From positions 82,217 through 146,216 of the forward strand of contig NZ_AWNH01000078.1 of the NCBI RefSeq assembly GCF_000482245.1: a stretch of DNA of 64,000 nucleotides, read 5' to 3'. Source of the DNA: Leptolyngbya sp. Heron Island J. Lineage in GTDB: Bacteria > Cyanobacteriota > Cyanobacteriia > Phormidesmidales > Phormidesmidaceae. Every line of letters begins with the position of its first letter. Position 1 is the first letter of the stretch. The position numbers and the translations under genes were made by a program. This document shows positions 1-9,109 of this stretch, piece by piece. Below the pieces are notes generated by a model. That model was not told where the DNA came from, did no database searches, and worked only from the letters and a program-made list of their open reading frames with translations.

Positions 1-49
1 GGCTTGTAAGGGTTTTTAGTGTGCCTAGAAATCTAAACTATCTAACTAT

Positions 50-1384
50 ATGCAACCTCTAAGCCGTTTAACCCTGGACTACGCCCCTGCAGAACCCCGC
101 CTCAAGCTATCACAAAATTTAACTGAGTTTCCCCTAGAAATTTTAGATCTGGCAGACTCACTGGAGATTTTAGATCTGTCCAATAATTGTCTCAGCAGTT
201 TACCTCAGGAATTTTCCCAACTCAAGAAACTCAGAGTCGCGTTTTTCAACAACAACCAGTTTGAAGAATTTCCCGAAGTGTTGGCAGCCTGCCCCAACCT
301 GTCAATGATTAGCTTTAAGGGTAATAAACTTAAATCTATTAGTGAAGATGCCCTATCCCCCAATATTCGCTGGCTGATTCTGACCAATAATCAACTGACA
401 ACGCTCCCGAGCAGCATTGGGAAACTAAGCCAGTTGCAAAAGTGCATGCTGGCCGGAAACCAGCTGCAGTCTTTGCCAGACGAGTTAGCCAACTGCAAAA
501 AATTGGAGTTAATTCGGTTAGCCGCTAATCAGTTACAAACGCTACCTGCTTGGCTGTTTAACCTACCCCGCTTAACCTGGTTAGCCTATGCGGGTAACCC
601 TTGTTGCCAACCAACAGCATCCCCAATAGATACCTCGCTAGCCGCCATTGATCCAGCCGAGTTACAACTGGCGGAGGTTTTGGGCCAGGGAGCTTCTGGC
701 ATAATTTATAAGGGGTTTTGGCAAACTGATGCCTCTTCGGTTCAAGATGTAGCTGTTAAACTTTTCAAAGGTGAGATTACCAGCGACGGGTCGCCGTTGG
801 ATGAAATGCAGGCTTGTATGGCGGCGGGAAAGCACCCCAACTTGATGAATATGTTAGGTAAACCAAGTCGACCGATTGAGGGTAAAGCGGCTCTGGTATT
901 CTCTTTTATCACCTCTGACTATAGTAACCTGGGTGAACCGCCTAGCCTGGAGACTTGTACCCGAGATACTTACAAAGAAGACACGTCATTTACGCTACCA
1001 GTCATTCTCAAGATTGCCCAGGGAATTGCTGCCGTTGTGGCCCATCTTCACAGCCGAGGTATTATTCACGGTGACCTTTATGCCCATAATATTCTAGTAA
1101 ATAGCCAAGGAAAGGCTATTTTAGGAGATTTTGGTGCAGCATCCTTTTATGATCCAAGCGAGCAGACCACAGCAAAGGCCTTGGAAAGCTTTGAGGCCAG
1201 AGCCTATGGTTGTTTACTAGAAGATCTGTTGGAGCGTCATATTTCTGAGAATGAAGAGAATGAGATAAAAATATTTCAGTGTCTACGCCAGTTGCAACAG
1301 TGCTGTATGTCTACAGTATCCAGCGAACGACCATCCTTCAGTAGAATTAATCAAGTATTGGCAGAGGCGGCAACGCTTGTTTAA
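50..1384 (+). CDS. Leucine-rich-repeat protein kinase
   Basis: Predicted cytoplasmic signalling protein of 444 residues. Residues about 15-190 are leucine-rich repeats of roughly 23 residues with the bacterial LxxLPxxL pattern (for example LTTLPSSIGKLSQLQ). Residues about 205-440 form a protein kinase domain: glycine loop GQGASG, lysine in VAVKLFKG, catalytic loop HGDLYAHNIL near residue 339 and metal-binding LGDFG near 360. The catalytic loop reads HGD instead of HRD, so it is a non-RD kinase; the Asp and Asn needed for phosphotransfer are present, so activity is plausible. There is no signal peptide or membrane segment. The ATG at 50 is the first in frame, with little upstream sequence available. 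The LRR part probably selects a partner; the substrate cannot be told. The next gene is convergent and about 290 bases away, so this gene is probably monocistronic. Confidence 0.9.
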   Translation: MQPLSRLTLDYAPAEPRLKLSQNLTEFPLEILDLADSLEILDLSNNCLSSLPQEFSQLKKLRVAFFNNNQFEEFPEVLAACPNLSMISFKGNKLKSISEDALSPNIRWLILTNNQLTTLPSSIGKLSQLQKCMLAGNQLQSLPDELANCKKLELIRLAANQLQTLPAWLFNLPRLTWLAYAGNPCCQPTASPIDTSLAAIDPAELQLAEVLGQGASGIIYKGFWQTDASSVQDVAVKLFKGEITSDGSPLDEMQACMAAGKHPNLMNMLGKPSRPIEGKAALVFSFITSDYSNLGEPPSLETCTRDTYKEDTSFTLPVILKIAQGIAAVVAHLHSRGIIHGDLYAHNILVNSQGKAILGDFGAASFYDPSEQTTAKALESFEARAYGCLLEDLLERHISENEENEIKIFQCLRQLQQCCMSTVSSERPSFSRINQVLAEAATLV

Positions 1385-1674
1385 AGTTGTTGTTCTCTGT
1401 TGGATTTATGATTGAGACGTGCTTGAGTTTTGTTAGCGAAAAAAGCCTCAGTCAGTGTTTAGCGATTCTATTGTTGATTATTGCAAAACAGCCTGTAGGT
1501 GGGCTTGGGAATAAATCTCACCACTAACTCAAAGCACTTAAGCACTGTCTCAATCATTAAATCCACATTGCCTACTGCAACGGGTCATCTTCCTGTGCAG
1601 GCAATACCCAAATGGTTCAGCTGGTCTATGTCAGCCAGATACCCACTAACCATCCCTTCACCTGATACCTGTCA

Positions 1675-2340
1675 TTATCGCTTCATAGCAAGCATTAACC
1701 CATCGGCAATGGGGACTAAACTCATAGATACGCGCTCATCGCTATGGATTTTCTGATTGAGGGCATGAATCCGTTTTGTGCGATTGTCCTGTTTCTCTGT
1801 TGGGGCAGCTACACGCCCCGACCACAATACATTATCGACAGCAATCAAGCCACCGGGTTTTACCAGTTGCAGTGCCCGCTCATAATAGTTGTCATAGTTA
1901 CTTTTATCTGCATCAATAAATGCAAAGTCAAAACTGTTGCCATGGCCTTCAGCGATTAACTGATCGAGAGTGTCCAGGGCTGGCGCAATTCGCAAGTCTA
2001 TTTTGTGGGCGACTCCAGCTTTTTCCCAATATTTGCGAGCCATCGTGGTGTACTCATCACTGATGTCGCAGGCAATTAATTGACCATCATCAGGTAATGC
2101 CATCGCTACGATTAGTGAGCTATAGCCGGTGAAGACACCCACTTCCAAGGCTTTTTTTACTCCCAAGAGCTGCACCAGTAGACCCATAAATTGGCCTTGT
2201 TCTGGGGCAATTTGCATCACAGATCTAGGATGCTGCGCATTTTCTTCTCGTAGTTGTTGCAGAATCTCACTATCGCGAACGCCAACTGAGAGTAGATAGC
2301 TGTAAAGACTTTCGGTGAGACTGAGGATTTGGGTGGACAT
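1675..2340 (-). CDS. Class I SAM-dependent O-methyltransferase (caffeoyl-CoA OMT-like)
   Basis: A 221-residue soluble enzyme of O-methyltransferase family 3 (the caffeoyl-CoA/catechol OMT type), which transfers a methyl group from S-adenosylmethionine to a hydroxyl of a small aromatic substrate. The SAM site is visible as LEVGVFTGYSS (about residues 62-72). It is followed by the acidic ACDIS strand end, the metal-binding FIDADKSNYDNYYE and the DNVLWSGRVA segment typical of divalent-metal-dependent OMTs. Length matches the usual 215-230 residues. The gene is convergent with the LRR-kinase gene. An inverted repeat of unknown role lies just upstream of its start. The true substrate cannot be read from sequence; cyanobacterial relatives are mostly uncharacterised. 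Confidence 0.9.
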   Translation of the reverse strand: MSTQILSLTESLYSYLLSVGVRDSEILQQLREENAQHPRSVMQIAPEQGQFMGLLVQLLGVKKALEVGVFTGYSSLIVAMALPDDGQLIACDISDEYTTMARKYWEKAGVAHKIDLRIAPALDTLDQLIAEGHGNSFDFAFIDADKSNYDNYYERALQLVKPGGLIAVDNVLWSGRVAAPTEKQDNRTKRIHALNQKIHSDERVSMSLVPIADGLMLAMKR

Positions 2341-2353
2341 CGGAGAGGGTTTT

Positions 2354-2490
2354 GAGTTTTAGGTTTTGAGCTTTGAGTTCATAGTATTAATGAACATTAC
2401 TTACCCAGGGAATTTTAAGGTAAACAACTCAACATTAAAACTGCTTAGTCAGTTGGGTAAAGCCCCTGATAACCCAAAACCCTAAAACTC
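2354..2490. repeat. Nested inverted repeat, possible small mobile or regulatory element
   Basis: Outer arms at 2354-2370 (GAGTTTTAGGTTTTGAG) and 2473-2490 (reverse complement begins GAGTTTTAGGGTTTTGG) match except for a one-base indel and the last bases. Inner arms TTACCCA (2401-2407) and TGGGTAA (2454-2460) are perfect. The structure fills the space between the divergent methyltransferase gene and the small gene to its right. It could be a short non-autonomous element or paired regulatory sites; no transposase is nearby. Confidence 0.35.
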
Positions 2491-2572
2491 TATAGATGTC
2501 TCTTGTAATACTAATGTCAGTCTGGTTTAACTGTTTGCTACCCTGAAAGGTAGAGTGCGTGAGGAACACCTG

Positions 2573-2758
2573 ATGGATGCGACCCAGGTGGTGCAGGTAT
2601 CTGCTCGGGTAGGGTGGATTATTGAAATTAGTCAGCAGGATGATGGCTATCGCTGCTGGGTAATCAACCGTGACCTGGATGTTCTGAGTGATGGGTATGT
2701 ATACGCTACCAGCAGTGCAGCTCTAGCTGCAGGCAGGCTATTTGTGGAGAGAAATTAG
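2573..2758 (+). CDS. Small conserved-looking hypothetical protein (61 aa)
   Basis: A 61-residue soluble protein starting MDATQVVQVSARVGW. A GTG at 2555 would add six residues, but the ATG at 2573 has GAGGAA about 5 bases upstream and is preferred. The sequence has alternating hydrophobic and polar residues suggesting a small beta-rich fold with a C-terminal helix (SSAALAAGRLFVERN). No family is recognised. Nothing overlaps it on the other strand, which supports a real gene. The next gene is convergent and begins 7 bases beyond its stop. Confidence 0.6.
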   Translation: MDATQVVQVSARVGWIIEISQQDDGYRCWVINRDLDVLSDGYVYATSSAALAAGRLFVERN

Positions 2759-2765
2759 GCCACTT

Positions 2766-3308
2766 TTAGGACTGACACAAGACCCGTCGCATGGTTTTCA
2801 GATTGCCTGGTAAGTCGATCCGCATGGCTTGTTCCAGCAAAAATTTGGGGGCTGGAATCATGGGTGTGGCTTTGACGGAATAGGTTAATAGTGTGCCTTC
2901 ACCAAAATCTTCAAGGACTAGGTCGGCGGCAAAATCTGCAAAGGTGCCACGCTCTAGCCGAAACTGAATGCTTTGGTGTAAGTGTTCAACAACGTGAAGA
3001 TAAATTTCTACCTGGGCAGTGAAAAGGATGAATGCCTTGCGAGCGGCTTGATATAGCTTGCGAGTAATGCGCTGAGACTGCTGTCTAACGTGCTGTTTTA
3101 CGGAAGCTTCTAACTCACGGCTCTGGGTAATGTCAGGAAAGTAGTGAACCCAACGGCTATAGTCGGTGAGTTGTTCCCAGAGTTGCGATCGCACCAGCGG
3201 CACATACATTTGAGCAGTAACAGCGGCCCCTTTACCAGTATGGTTAGTATCGGTTGCAATTAAGATGTCGCCGCGCAGCAATGCCGCTTGTTGTGTCATC
3301 GAAACCAT
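2766..3308 (-). CDS. SRPBCC / START-like (polyketide cyclase-type) protein
   Basis: A 180-residue soluble protein with the helix-grip pattern of the SRPBCC superfamily. It opens with the characteristic VPLVRSQLWEQLTDYSRW strand and helix, where the protein lines a hydrophobic pocket. It continues with several beta strands (AQVEIYLHVV, IQFRLERGTFADF, GEGTLLTYSVKATP) and ends in a long helix (FLLEQAMRIDLPGNLKTMRR). Cyanobacteria carry many such proteins, generally annotated as cyclase/dehydrase with unknown ligand. The start could be the ATG at 3308 or the one three codons later (3299); neither has a clear ribosome site. It is divergent from the small membrane protein gene at 3525. Confidence 0.75.
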   Translation of the reverse strand: MVSMTQQAALLRGDILIATDTNHTGKGAAVTAQMYVPLVRSQLWEQLTDYSRWVHYFPDITQSRELEASVKQHVRQQSQRITRKLYQAARKAFILFTAQVEIYLHVVEHLHQSIQFRLERGTFADFAADLVLEDFGEGTLLTYSVKATPMIPAPKFLLEQAMRIDLPGNLKTMRRVLCQS

Positions 3309-3524
3309 AGGATAAATAAGGAAAACTCTATATGTACTTAATAAATTGGTCGTTTAACTGAAAATCCCCCAACCATTAGTTGGCTAAGTGTAAATTGCCA
3401 GTTTTTACTGATTCGTTGCCATTATTAACTAGACGACATAAGACTAGTGTCAAGCAGACACATTTTTGCGTAAAACCTTAGTGAACCTTGTTGTTCCCCC
3501 CGAGAGTATATACATACCTGATCG

Positions 3525-3710
3525 ATGGCTAACCGTTTTCGTTTGCGTCCAATTACTCAGCTGTTGTTAGCAACGATTGCTATGACAGCCATTGTCTGGC
3601 TTTTGCGGGGTATTGGACTGTTGTCATTTTTGCCAGGAATTATCATTTGGTTATTGATTCTGACGTGTTTTGCGATCGCGCTCTTTAGCAGCTTGCAGTC
3701 CACCCGATAG
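3525..3710 (+). CDS. Small two-helix membrane protein (61 aa)
   Basis: A 61-residue protein with a basic N-terminus (MANRFRLRP) and two predicted membrane helices, at about 11-30 (ITQLLLATIAMTAIVWLLRG) and 33-55 (LSFLPGIIIWLLILTCFAIA), separated by a glycine turn. Sidedness by the positive-inside rule suggests that both ends are cytoplasmic. No family is recognised. It stands alone, with about 100 bases to the next gene on the same strand. Confidence 0.6.
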   Translation: MANRFRLRPITQLLLATIAMTAIVWLLRGIGLLSFLPGIIIWLLILTCFAIALFSSLQSTR

Positions 3711-3815
3711 GATAGTGCATATTGCTAGATAAACGTAAATTTTTTCTAAACCAGATGTTAAATAAACTTTAAATTCGGTCTGCTAGGTTGCCGGGGAGTT
3801 GTGAGGCAATCAGCA

Positions 3816-4310
3816 ATGGAACTATTGAGACTTCTGGGTATTCCCCTGCTATTACTGCTATTGGGGGATTTCGTCGCTACATTTATCTACCACGTGCCCG
3901 AACATGTGTTTGGCCGATACCACAGCATTGTGCATCATAGCCCCAACCGTAGTTTTGTCAGTTATGCCCTGCGCCAGCACTGTCCTCAAGCACTGCTGCC
4001 AGGCTTTCTAGGTGCGTTACCGTATCTCATGTGGGTGCCTTTGCTGTGGACACTTTCTCCTCTAGGAACTGTGCTTGGTCTTTTGCTGGCTGAATTGCAT
4101 GTGATCTGGCGGCATCAGTTTGACCCCGCCTATCGCACCCCAAAGTTAGTTAAGCTCCTCTGCCGCTGGTTGTGTATCACTACCCCGGAACGCCATCGGC
4201 TGCACCACCGTAATGCAAATCTGGCTTACGGAGATGTCTTTACCTTTTACGGTAAACCTGCTCAGCATTGGTTGACCTTTCTGCGTCAGTTAAAACGCCA
4301 GTGGGCTTAG
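3816..4310 (+). CDS. Fatty-acid hydroxylase / sterol-desaturase-like membrane protein
   Basis: An integral membrane protein of 164 residues resembling the fatty acid hydroxylase superfamily, which uses a histidine-ligated di-iron centre to hydroxylate or desaturate lipids. The histidine clusters are visible: HVPEH, HSIVHH, ELHVIWRH and RHRLHH. They are separated by hydrophobic helices (LLGIPLLLLLLGDFVATFIY, ALPYLMWVPLLWTL, GTVLGLLLAEL). The protein is shorter than most characterised members (230-300 residues), so it may be a compact subfamily. A GTG at 3801 would add five residues; the ATG at 3816 is preferred because GAGG lies about 9 bases upstream. The substrate is unknown; a carotenoid or lipid is possible. 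Confidence 0.75.
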   Translation: MELLRLLGIPLLLLLLGDFVATFIYHVPEHVFGRYHSIVHHSPNRSFVSYALRQHCPQALLPGFLGALPYLMWVPLLWTLSPLGTVLGLLLAELHVIWRHQFDPAYRTPKLVKLLCRWLCITTPERHRLHHRNANLAYGDVFTFYGKPAQHWLTFLRQLKRQWA

Positions 4311-4334
4311 TCCCCACATTTACGATCCCTATAG

Positions 4335-6086
<1,752 letters not shown>

Positions 6087-6170
6087 ACTTAGACGACCAA
6101 CCTAGACGACCCCGAGCACTCTCCCATCCTGGGAGGGGCTCCTCCTGGGTAGATCAACCCCTCGCTGGAT

Positions 6171-6443
6171 CTACTGACCCGGCACTGTTACCCCGCTTTT
6201 AACCTGCTGCTTATCCGCATTCTTGCCATATTTCTCGGCTACTGCGGTTACCTCAGCGACCCGCTCAGCATTACTAACCTCTTCAGCCTTGGCTCTGGCG
6301 GCAGCGGCCTCCTTGGCCTTCAATCCATTTTGGGCCCGTGTCCAAAAGGACATCGTAAACCCTACGCCCAAATAGGTAGCGCTCATAATCGCCCATCCCT
6401 CAATGACGTAGTTCATCATGTAATTTAAGGTTTCAACGGTCAT
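6171..6443 (-). CDS. Small single-pass membrane protein (90 aa)
   Basis: A 90-residue protein with one predicted membrane helix at about residues 10-32 (containing WAIMSATYLGVGFTMSFW). A charged, alanine-rich helical tail follows at residues 38-75 (AKEAAAARAKAEEVSNAERV), probably a short coiled coil. The C-terminus is polar. No family is recognised. It is convergent with pgm and divergent from the outer-membrane-like gene at 6743. A role as a membrane-anchored accessory subunit is only a guess. Confidence 0.6.
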   Translation of the reverse strand: MTVETLNYMMNYVIEGWAIMSATYLGVGFTMSFWTRAQNGLKAKEAAAARAKAEEVSNAERVAEVTAVAEKYGKNADKQQVKSGVTVPGQ

Positions 6444-6742
6444 GATGCGTTCCTGTTGGTGTAAACAACGTTGATGAAACGGGCTTTAATAGCCAGCATT
6501 ACGCACTAGCAGGCTAACCGCTAGCATCCACAGTAAAAATTCTTTTGATCCCCATTTAAGCAGGTTCTTTTTGGGATCGGTACTTATCGCAAAAAATATT
6601 TTGGACAGACTTTTATAAAGACCATCTCAAATACATCAGTGGCTTTCAATGCGAGACAGACCGTTGTTGTAGAGTGTCGAATAGCCTGAATCCCAATGGA
6701 TATAGGTTATTTCACGTATACATAACTCTATTTATTAAGACT

Positions 6743-7213
6743 ATGAACGTTAGTGCTTTGATTAAGCCTCTGACTGCTGCATGGGTGGGTATCTGTGCGA
6801 TCGCGGCTCCAGCTTTAGCTCTGCCCTCGGCTGAAAGTGGGATTGAGAATTATATTGGTGTGGGCGTACGGGCAGGGCTTAACGACGATACAGCGGCGGT
6901 GATTGATTCTAAGCTTGAAGTTGTCTCGTTTGAGCAGGGTAGTGTGTCTGTGAGACCGGCGCTATTAGTTGGCGATGACTTTGAAAGCCGTTTGCCCGTT
7001 TCCTTTGATTTACCTTTGGAAGAGCAGTTCTTGGTCTTTGGGGGCGGTGGTTTTGCCTATAACTTCGATAGTAGCGACTTTGACCCGATGATTACTGGTG
7101 GCCTTGATATGGCTCTCAGTGATCGTCTGATTCTAAATGTAGAGGGTAACCTAATTTTCAAATCTAACGATACGGATGCGGAAGTTGCAGCGTCGGTCAA
7201 CTGGTTGTTCTAG
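6743..7213 (+). CDS. Predicted small outer-membrane beta-barrel-like protein
   Basis: A 156-residue exported protein. The ATG at 6743 starts a clear signal peptide (MNVSALIKPLTAAW, hydrophobic core, AxA site before LPSAESG). A start 23 codons further upstream is possible but would bury the signal. The mature part alternates polar and hydrophobic residues as in transmembrane beta strands (YIGVGVRAGLND, VSVRPALLVGDD, LVFGGGGFAYNF, LILNVEGNLIFKS). It ends in Phe (AASVNWLF), as expected for a barrel recognised by the BAM machinery. About six to eight strands would fit. No specific family is recognised; function is unknown. Confidence 0.65.
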   Translation: MNVSALIKPLTAAWVGICAIAAPALALPSAESGIENYIGVGVRAGLNDDTAAVIDSKLEVVSFEQGSVSVRPALLVGDDFESRLPVSFDLPLEEQFLVFGGGGFAYNFDSSDFDPMITGGLDMALSDRLILNVEGNLIFKSNDTDAEVAASVNWLF

Positions 7214-7336
7214 ACTGGCCGATTGGCTAAGGGTTTGAATCACCTTGGGTAGACACTGGGATTGGATTGCCAGGCAGTAGAGAATTAGTTGGGCTCAATG
7301 TTAGTTGTAGCAATACTATTCAGCCGACGGCGCTGT

Positions 7337-7356
7337 TCGGTATTGTGAAATACCGA
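7337..7356. promoter_or_regulatory. 8-bp inverted repeat upstream of the transporter gene
   Basis: TCGGTATT (7337-7344) and AATACCGA (7349-7356) form a perfect 8-base stem with a 4-base loop, 17 bases before the ATG at 7374. It could be an operator or a 5' leader hairpin affecting translation of the transporter gene. There is no T tract, so it is not a terminator. Confidence 0.35.
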
Positions 7357-7373
7357 GCGTCACTGTCTGTCCT

Positions 7374-8720
7374 ATGTCTACCCGCTTGTCTTTCCAAACT
7401 AAATTTGCCTATGGTGTTGGCGAATTAGGAACAGCTATTCCCATTGGTTTAGCGATTTTTTATCTACTGTTTTTCCTGACCGAGGTGGTGGGGCTATCGC
7501 CCACGCTAGCCGGTACAGTATTGCTGATTGGGCGGGTATGGGATGCCGTCAATGATCCGATTATTGGTTGGTTAAGCGATCGCACCCAGACTCGTTGGGG
7601 ACGTCGCTATCCATGGTTAGTCCTAGGGGCATTACCCCTAGGATTTTTTACATTTATGCTGTGGATTGTGCCGCCTCTACAGTCACAGGCCAGTTTGTTT
7701 GTCTACTACGTGCTGATGGCTGTGGGAGGCTATGCGGCGTTTTCGGTGATTATTTTGCCGATGGTGGCGATCGCCACCGAACTCACCCCCGACTACGACG
7801 AACGCACCAGCATCATGTCCGTGCGCTCAGCCGCCAATATTATTGGTTCTGTTGTTGGGTTAGTAATGGCTCAGATTATTTTTGCCCTGGTTGAAAACAC
7901 CCGCCGTCAGTACATGATTTTGGGTGGGGTGAGTGCCATCGTGATTGTGGTAACCATTGCTGTGTGTGTCGTTGGCACTTATGGCCAATATCGACCCGTA
8001 ATGCGTCAGCAGCCGGAATTATCCCCCCACCCCATGGGCCGCCAACTACGCAAAGTATTTGCAAATCGAGCATTTCGCTGGGTTATGGGGTTATATCTAT
8101 GCTCCTGGGTTGGAGTCCAGGTAACAGCGGCGATGCTGCCTTTTTTTGTGACTGAATGGATGCATCTGGGCGAGCAGCATTTTACCCAAATGGCAATAGC
8201 AGTTCAGGGTAGCTCAGTGGCGATGATACCGTTTTGGCTTTGGGTCACCAAACGTACCAGCAAGCAGACGGTTTATTACGCAGGAGCCCCATTGGCGCTG
8301 ATCGGTGTTTGCATTTTAGGGCTGGTACAGCCCGGTCAGATAGTCGTAATGTACTTGATTGGTGTAGTCATTGGGGCTGGGTTATCCACCTTTTATCTGG
8401 TGCCGTTTGCCATGCTACCTGATGTGATTGACGATGAAGAACTGCGTACAGGGGAGCGCCAGGAGGGTATCTTTATTAGCCTGATGGTGTTTTTGCAAAA
8501 AGTAGGGGTGGCGATCGCAATTTTTCTCTCCGGCTGGATGCTCGACTGGGCCGGACAAACCGGACCCGATGGTCGCCTGTTAATTATTCGACTCCTAGCC
8601 AGCGCCCTGCCCAGCCTATTAATTTGTGGCGGTATCTATTGTGTCTATCGCTATCCCCTCACCCGTCGCGCCCACCATCGGATTCGCCTACAACTAGAAC
8701 GCAACCGCAAACAACCTTAA
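7374..8720 (+). CDS. MFS transporter of the GPH (glycoside-cation symporter) type
   Basis: A 448-residue inner-membrane transporter with 12 predicted helices. The N-terminus (FAYGVGELGTAIP, then ILLIGRVWDAVNDPIIGWLSD-like residues 49-70) and the following RTQTRWGRRYPWLVLGA loop are diagnostic of the glycoside-pentoside-hexuronide:cation symporter branch (MFS_2, melibiose-carrier type). The conserved Asp in DAVNDP corresponds to the cation-binding region of MelB. The second half repeats the pattern with LPDVIDDEELRTGERQEGIF, also typical. The physiological substrate in cyanobacteria is not established for most members; a sugar or related solute is likely. The gene stands alone, preceded by a small hairpin and followed by a 40-bp palindrome. 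Confidence 0.9.
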   Translation: MSTRLSFQTKFAYGVGELGTAIPIGLAIFYLLFFLTEVVGLSPTLAGTVLLIGRVWDAVNDPIIGWLSDRTQTRWGRRYPWLVLGALPLGFFTFMLWIVPPLQSQASLFVYYVLMAVGGYAAFSVIILPMVAIATELTPDYDERTSIMSVRSAANIIGSVVGLVMAQIIFALVENTRRQYMILGGVSAIVIVVTIAVCVVGTYGQYRPVMRQQPELSPHPMGRQLRKVFANRAFRWVMGLYLCSWVGVQVTAAMLPFFVTEWMHLGEQHFTQMAIAVQGSSVAMIPFWLWVTKRTSKQTVYYAGAPLALIGVCILGLVQPGQIVVMYLIGVVIGAGLSTFYLVPFAMLPDVIDDEELRTGERQEGIFISLMVFLQKVGVAIAIFLSGWMLDWAGQTGPDGRLLIIRLLASALPSLLICGGIYCVYRYPLTRRAHHRIRLQLERNRKQP

Positions 8721-8743
8721 CGTAATTAGGTTCGTTTACACCA

Positions 8744-8783
8744 AATTTTGTAGAGACGTTCTATAGAACGTCTCTACAAAATT
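8744..8783. repeat. Perfect 40-bp palindrome, REP-like family copy 1
   Basis: A self-complementary stretch with arms AATTTTGTAGAGACG and core TTCTATAGAA. It belongs to a family of GTAGAGAC/GTAGGGGC palindromes found at five places in this window, one of them inside a REP-associated transposase gene. At this site, after the transporter stop, it could also act as a bidirectional transcript end or mRNA stabiliser. Confidence 0.8.
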
Positions 8784-8807
8784 GATCCTTATTCCCCTAC
8801 GACATCT

Positions 8808-8999
8808 ATGCAAACCACTGCCGACTATTATTGCGCCTACTGCGGCGAACCCAACACCACCTTTATCGACATCAGTAGTGGTCTTACCCAGCAATATGTT
8901 GAAGATTGTCAAGTATGTTGTCGCCCGAACATTCTTTACATCACCATTGACGAAGAGACCCTGGAGGTAGATATCCAGACCGATTGTGAAGACCGTTAA
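8808..8999 (+). CDS. CPXCG-type cysteine-rich protein (63 aa)
   Basis: A 63-residue zinc-ribbon-like mini-protein with two cysteine pairs, CAYCGEPN at residues 9-16 and CQVCCRPN at about 34-41. This spacing and the acidic C-terminal half are those of the CPXCG-motif cysteine-rich family, found widely in bacteria with no known function. An extra cysteine follows the second pair and another sits in the C-terminal TDCEDR. It probably binds one zinc ion. Start is ATG at 8808, just after the palindrome. Confidence 0.8.
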   Translation: MQTTADYYCAYCGEPNTTFIDISSGLTQQYVEDCQVCCRPNILYITIDEETLEVDIQTDCEDR

Positions 9000-9109
9000 T
9001 AGCGTGTGAGGAAATTACTGAACGTTTGTGCGTACCCGCCCAGTGAGTGGGATAAATCCGAATTTAAATCAATTGTTGTGTAGCTATTAACAATGTCACA
9101 TTGACAGCT

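Noticed and set aside
1499..1756. Plus-strand frame of 85 codons
   Set aside because: Overlaps the end of the methyltransferase gene antisense, with no protein-like features or ribosome site.
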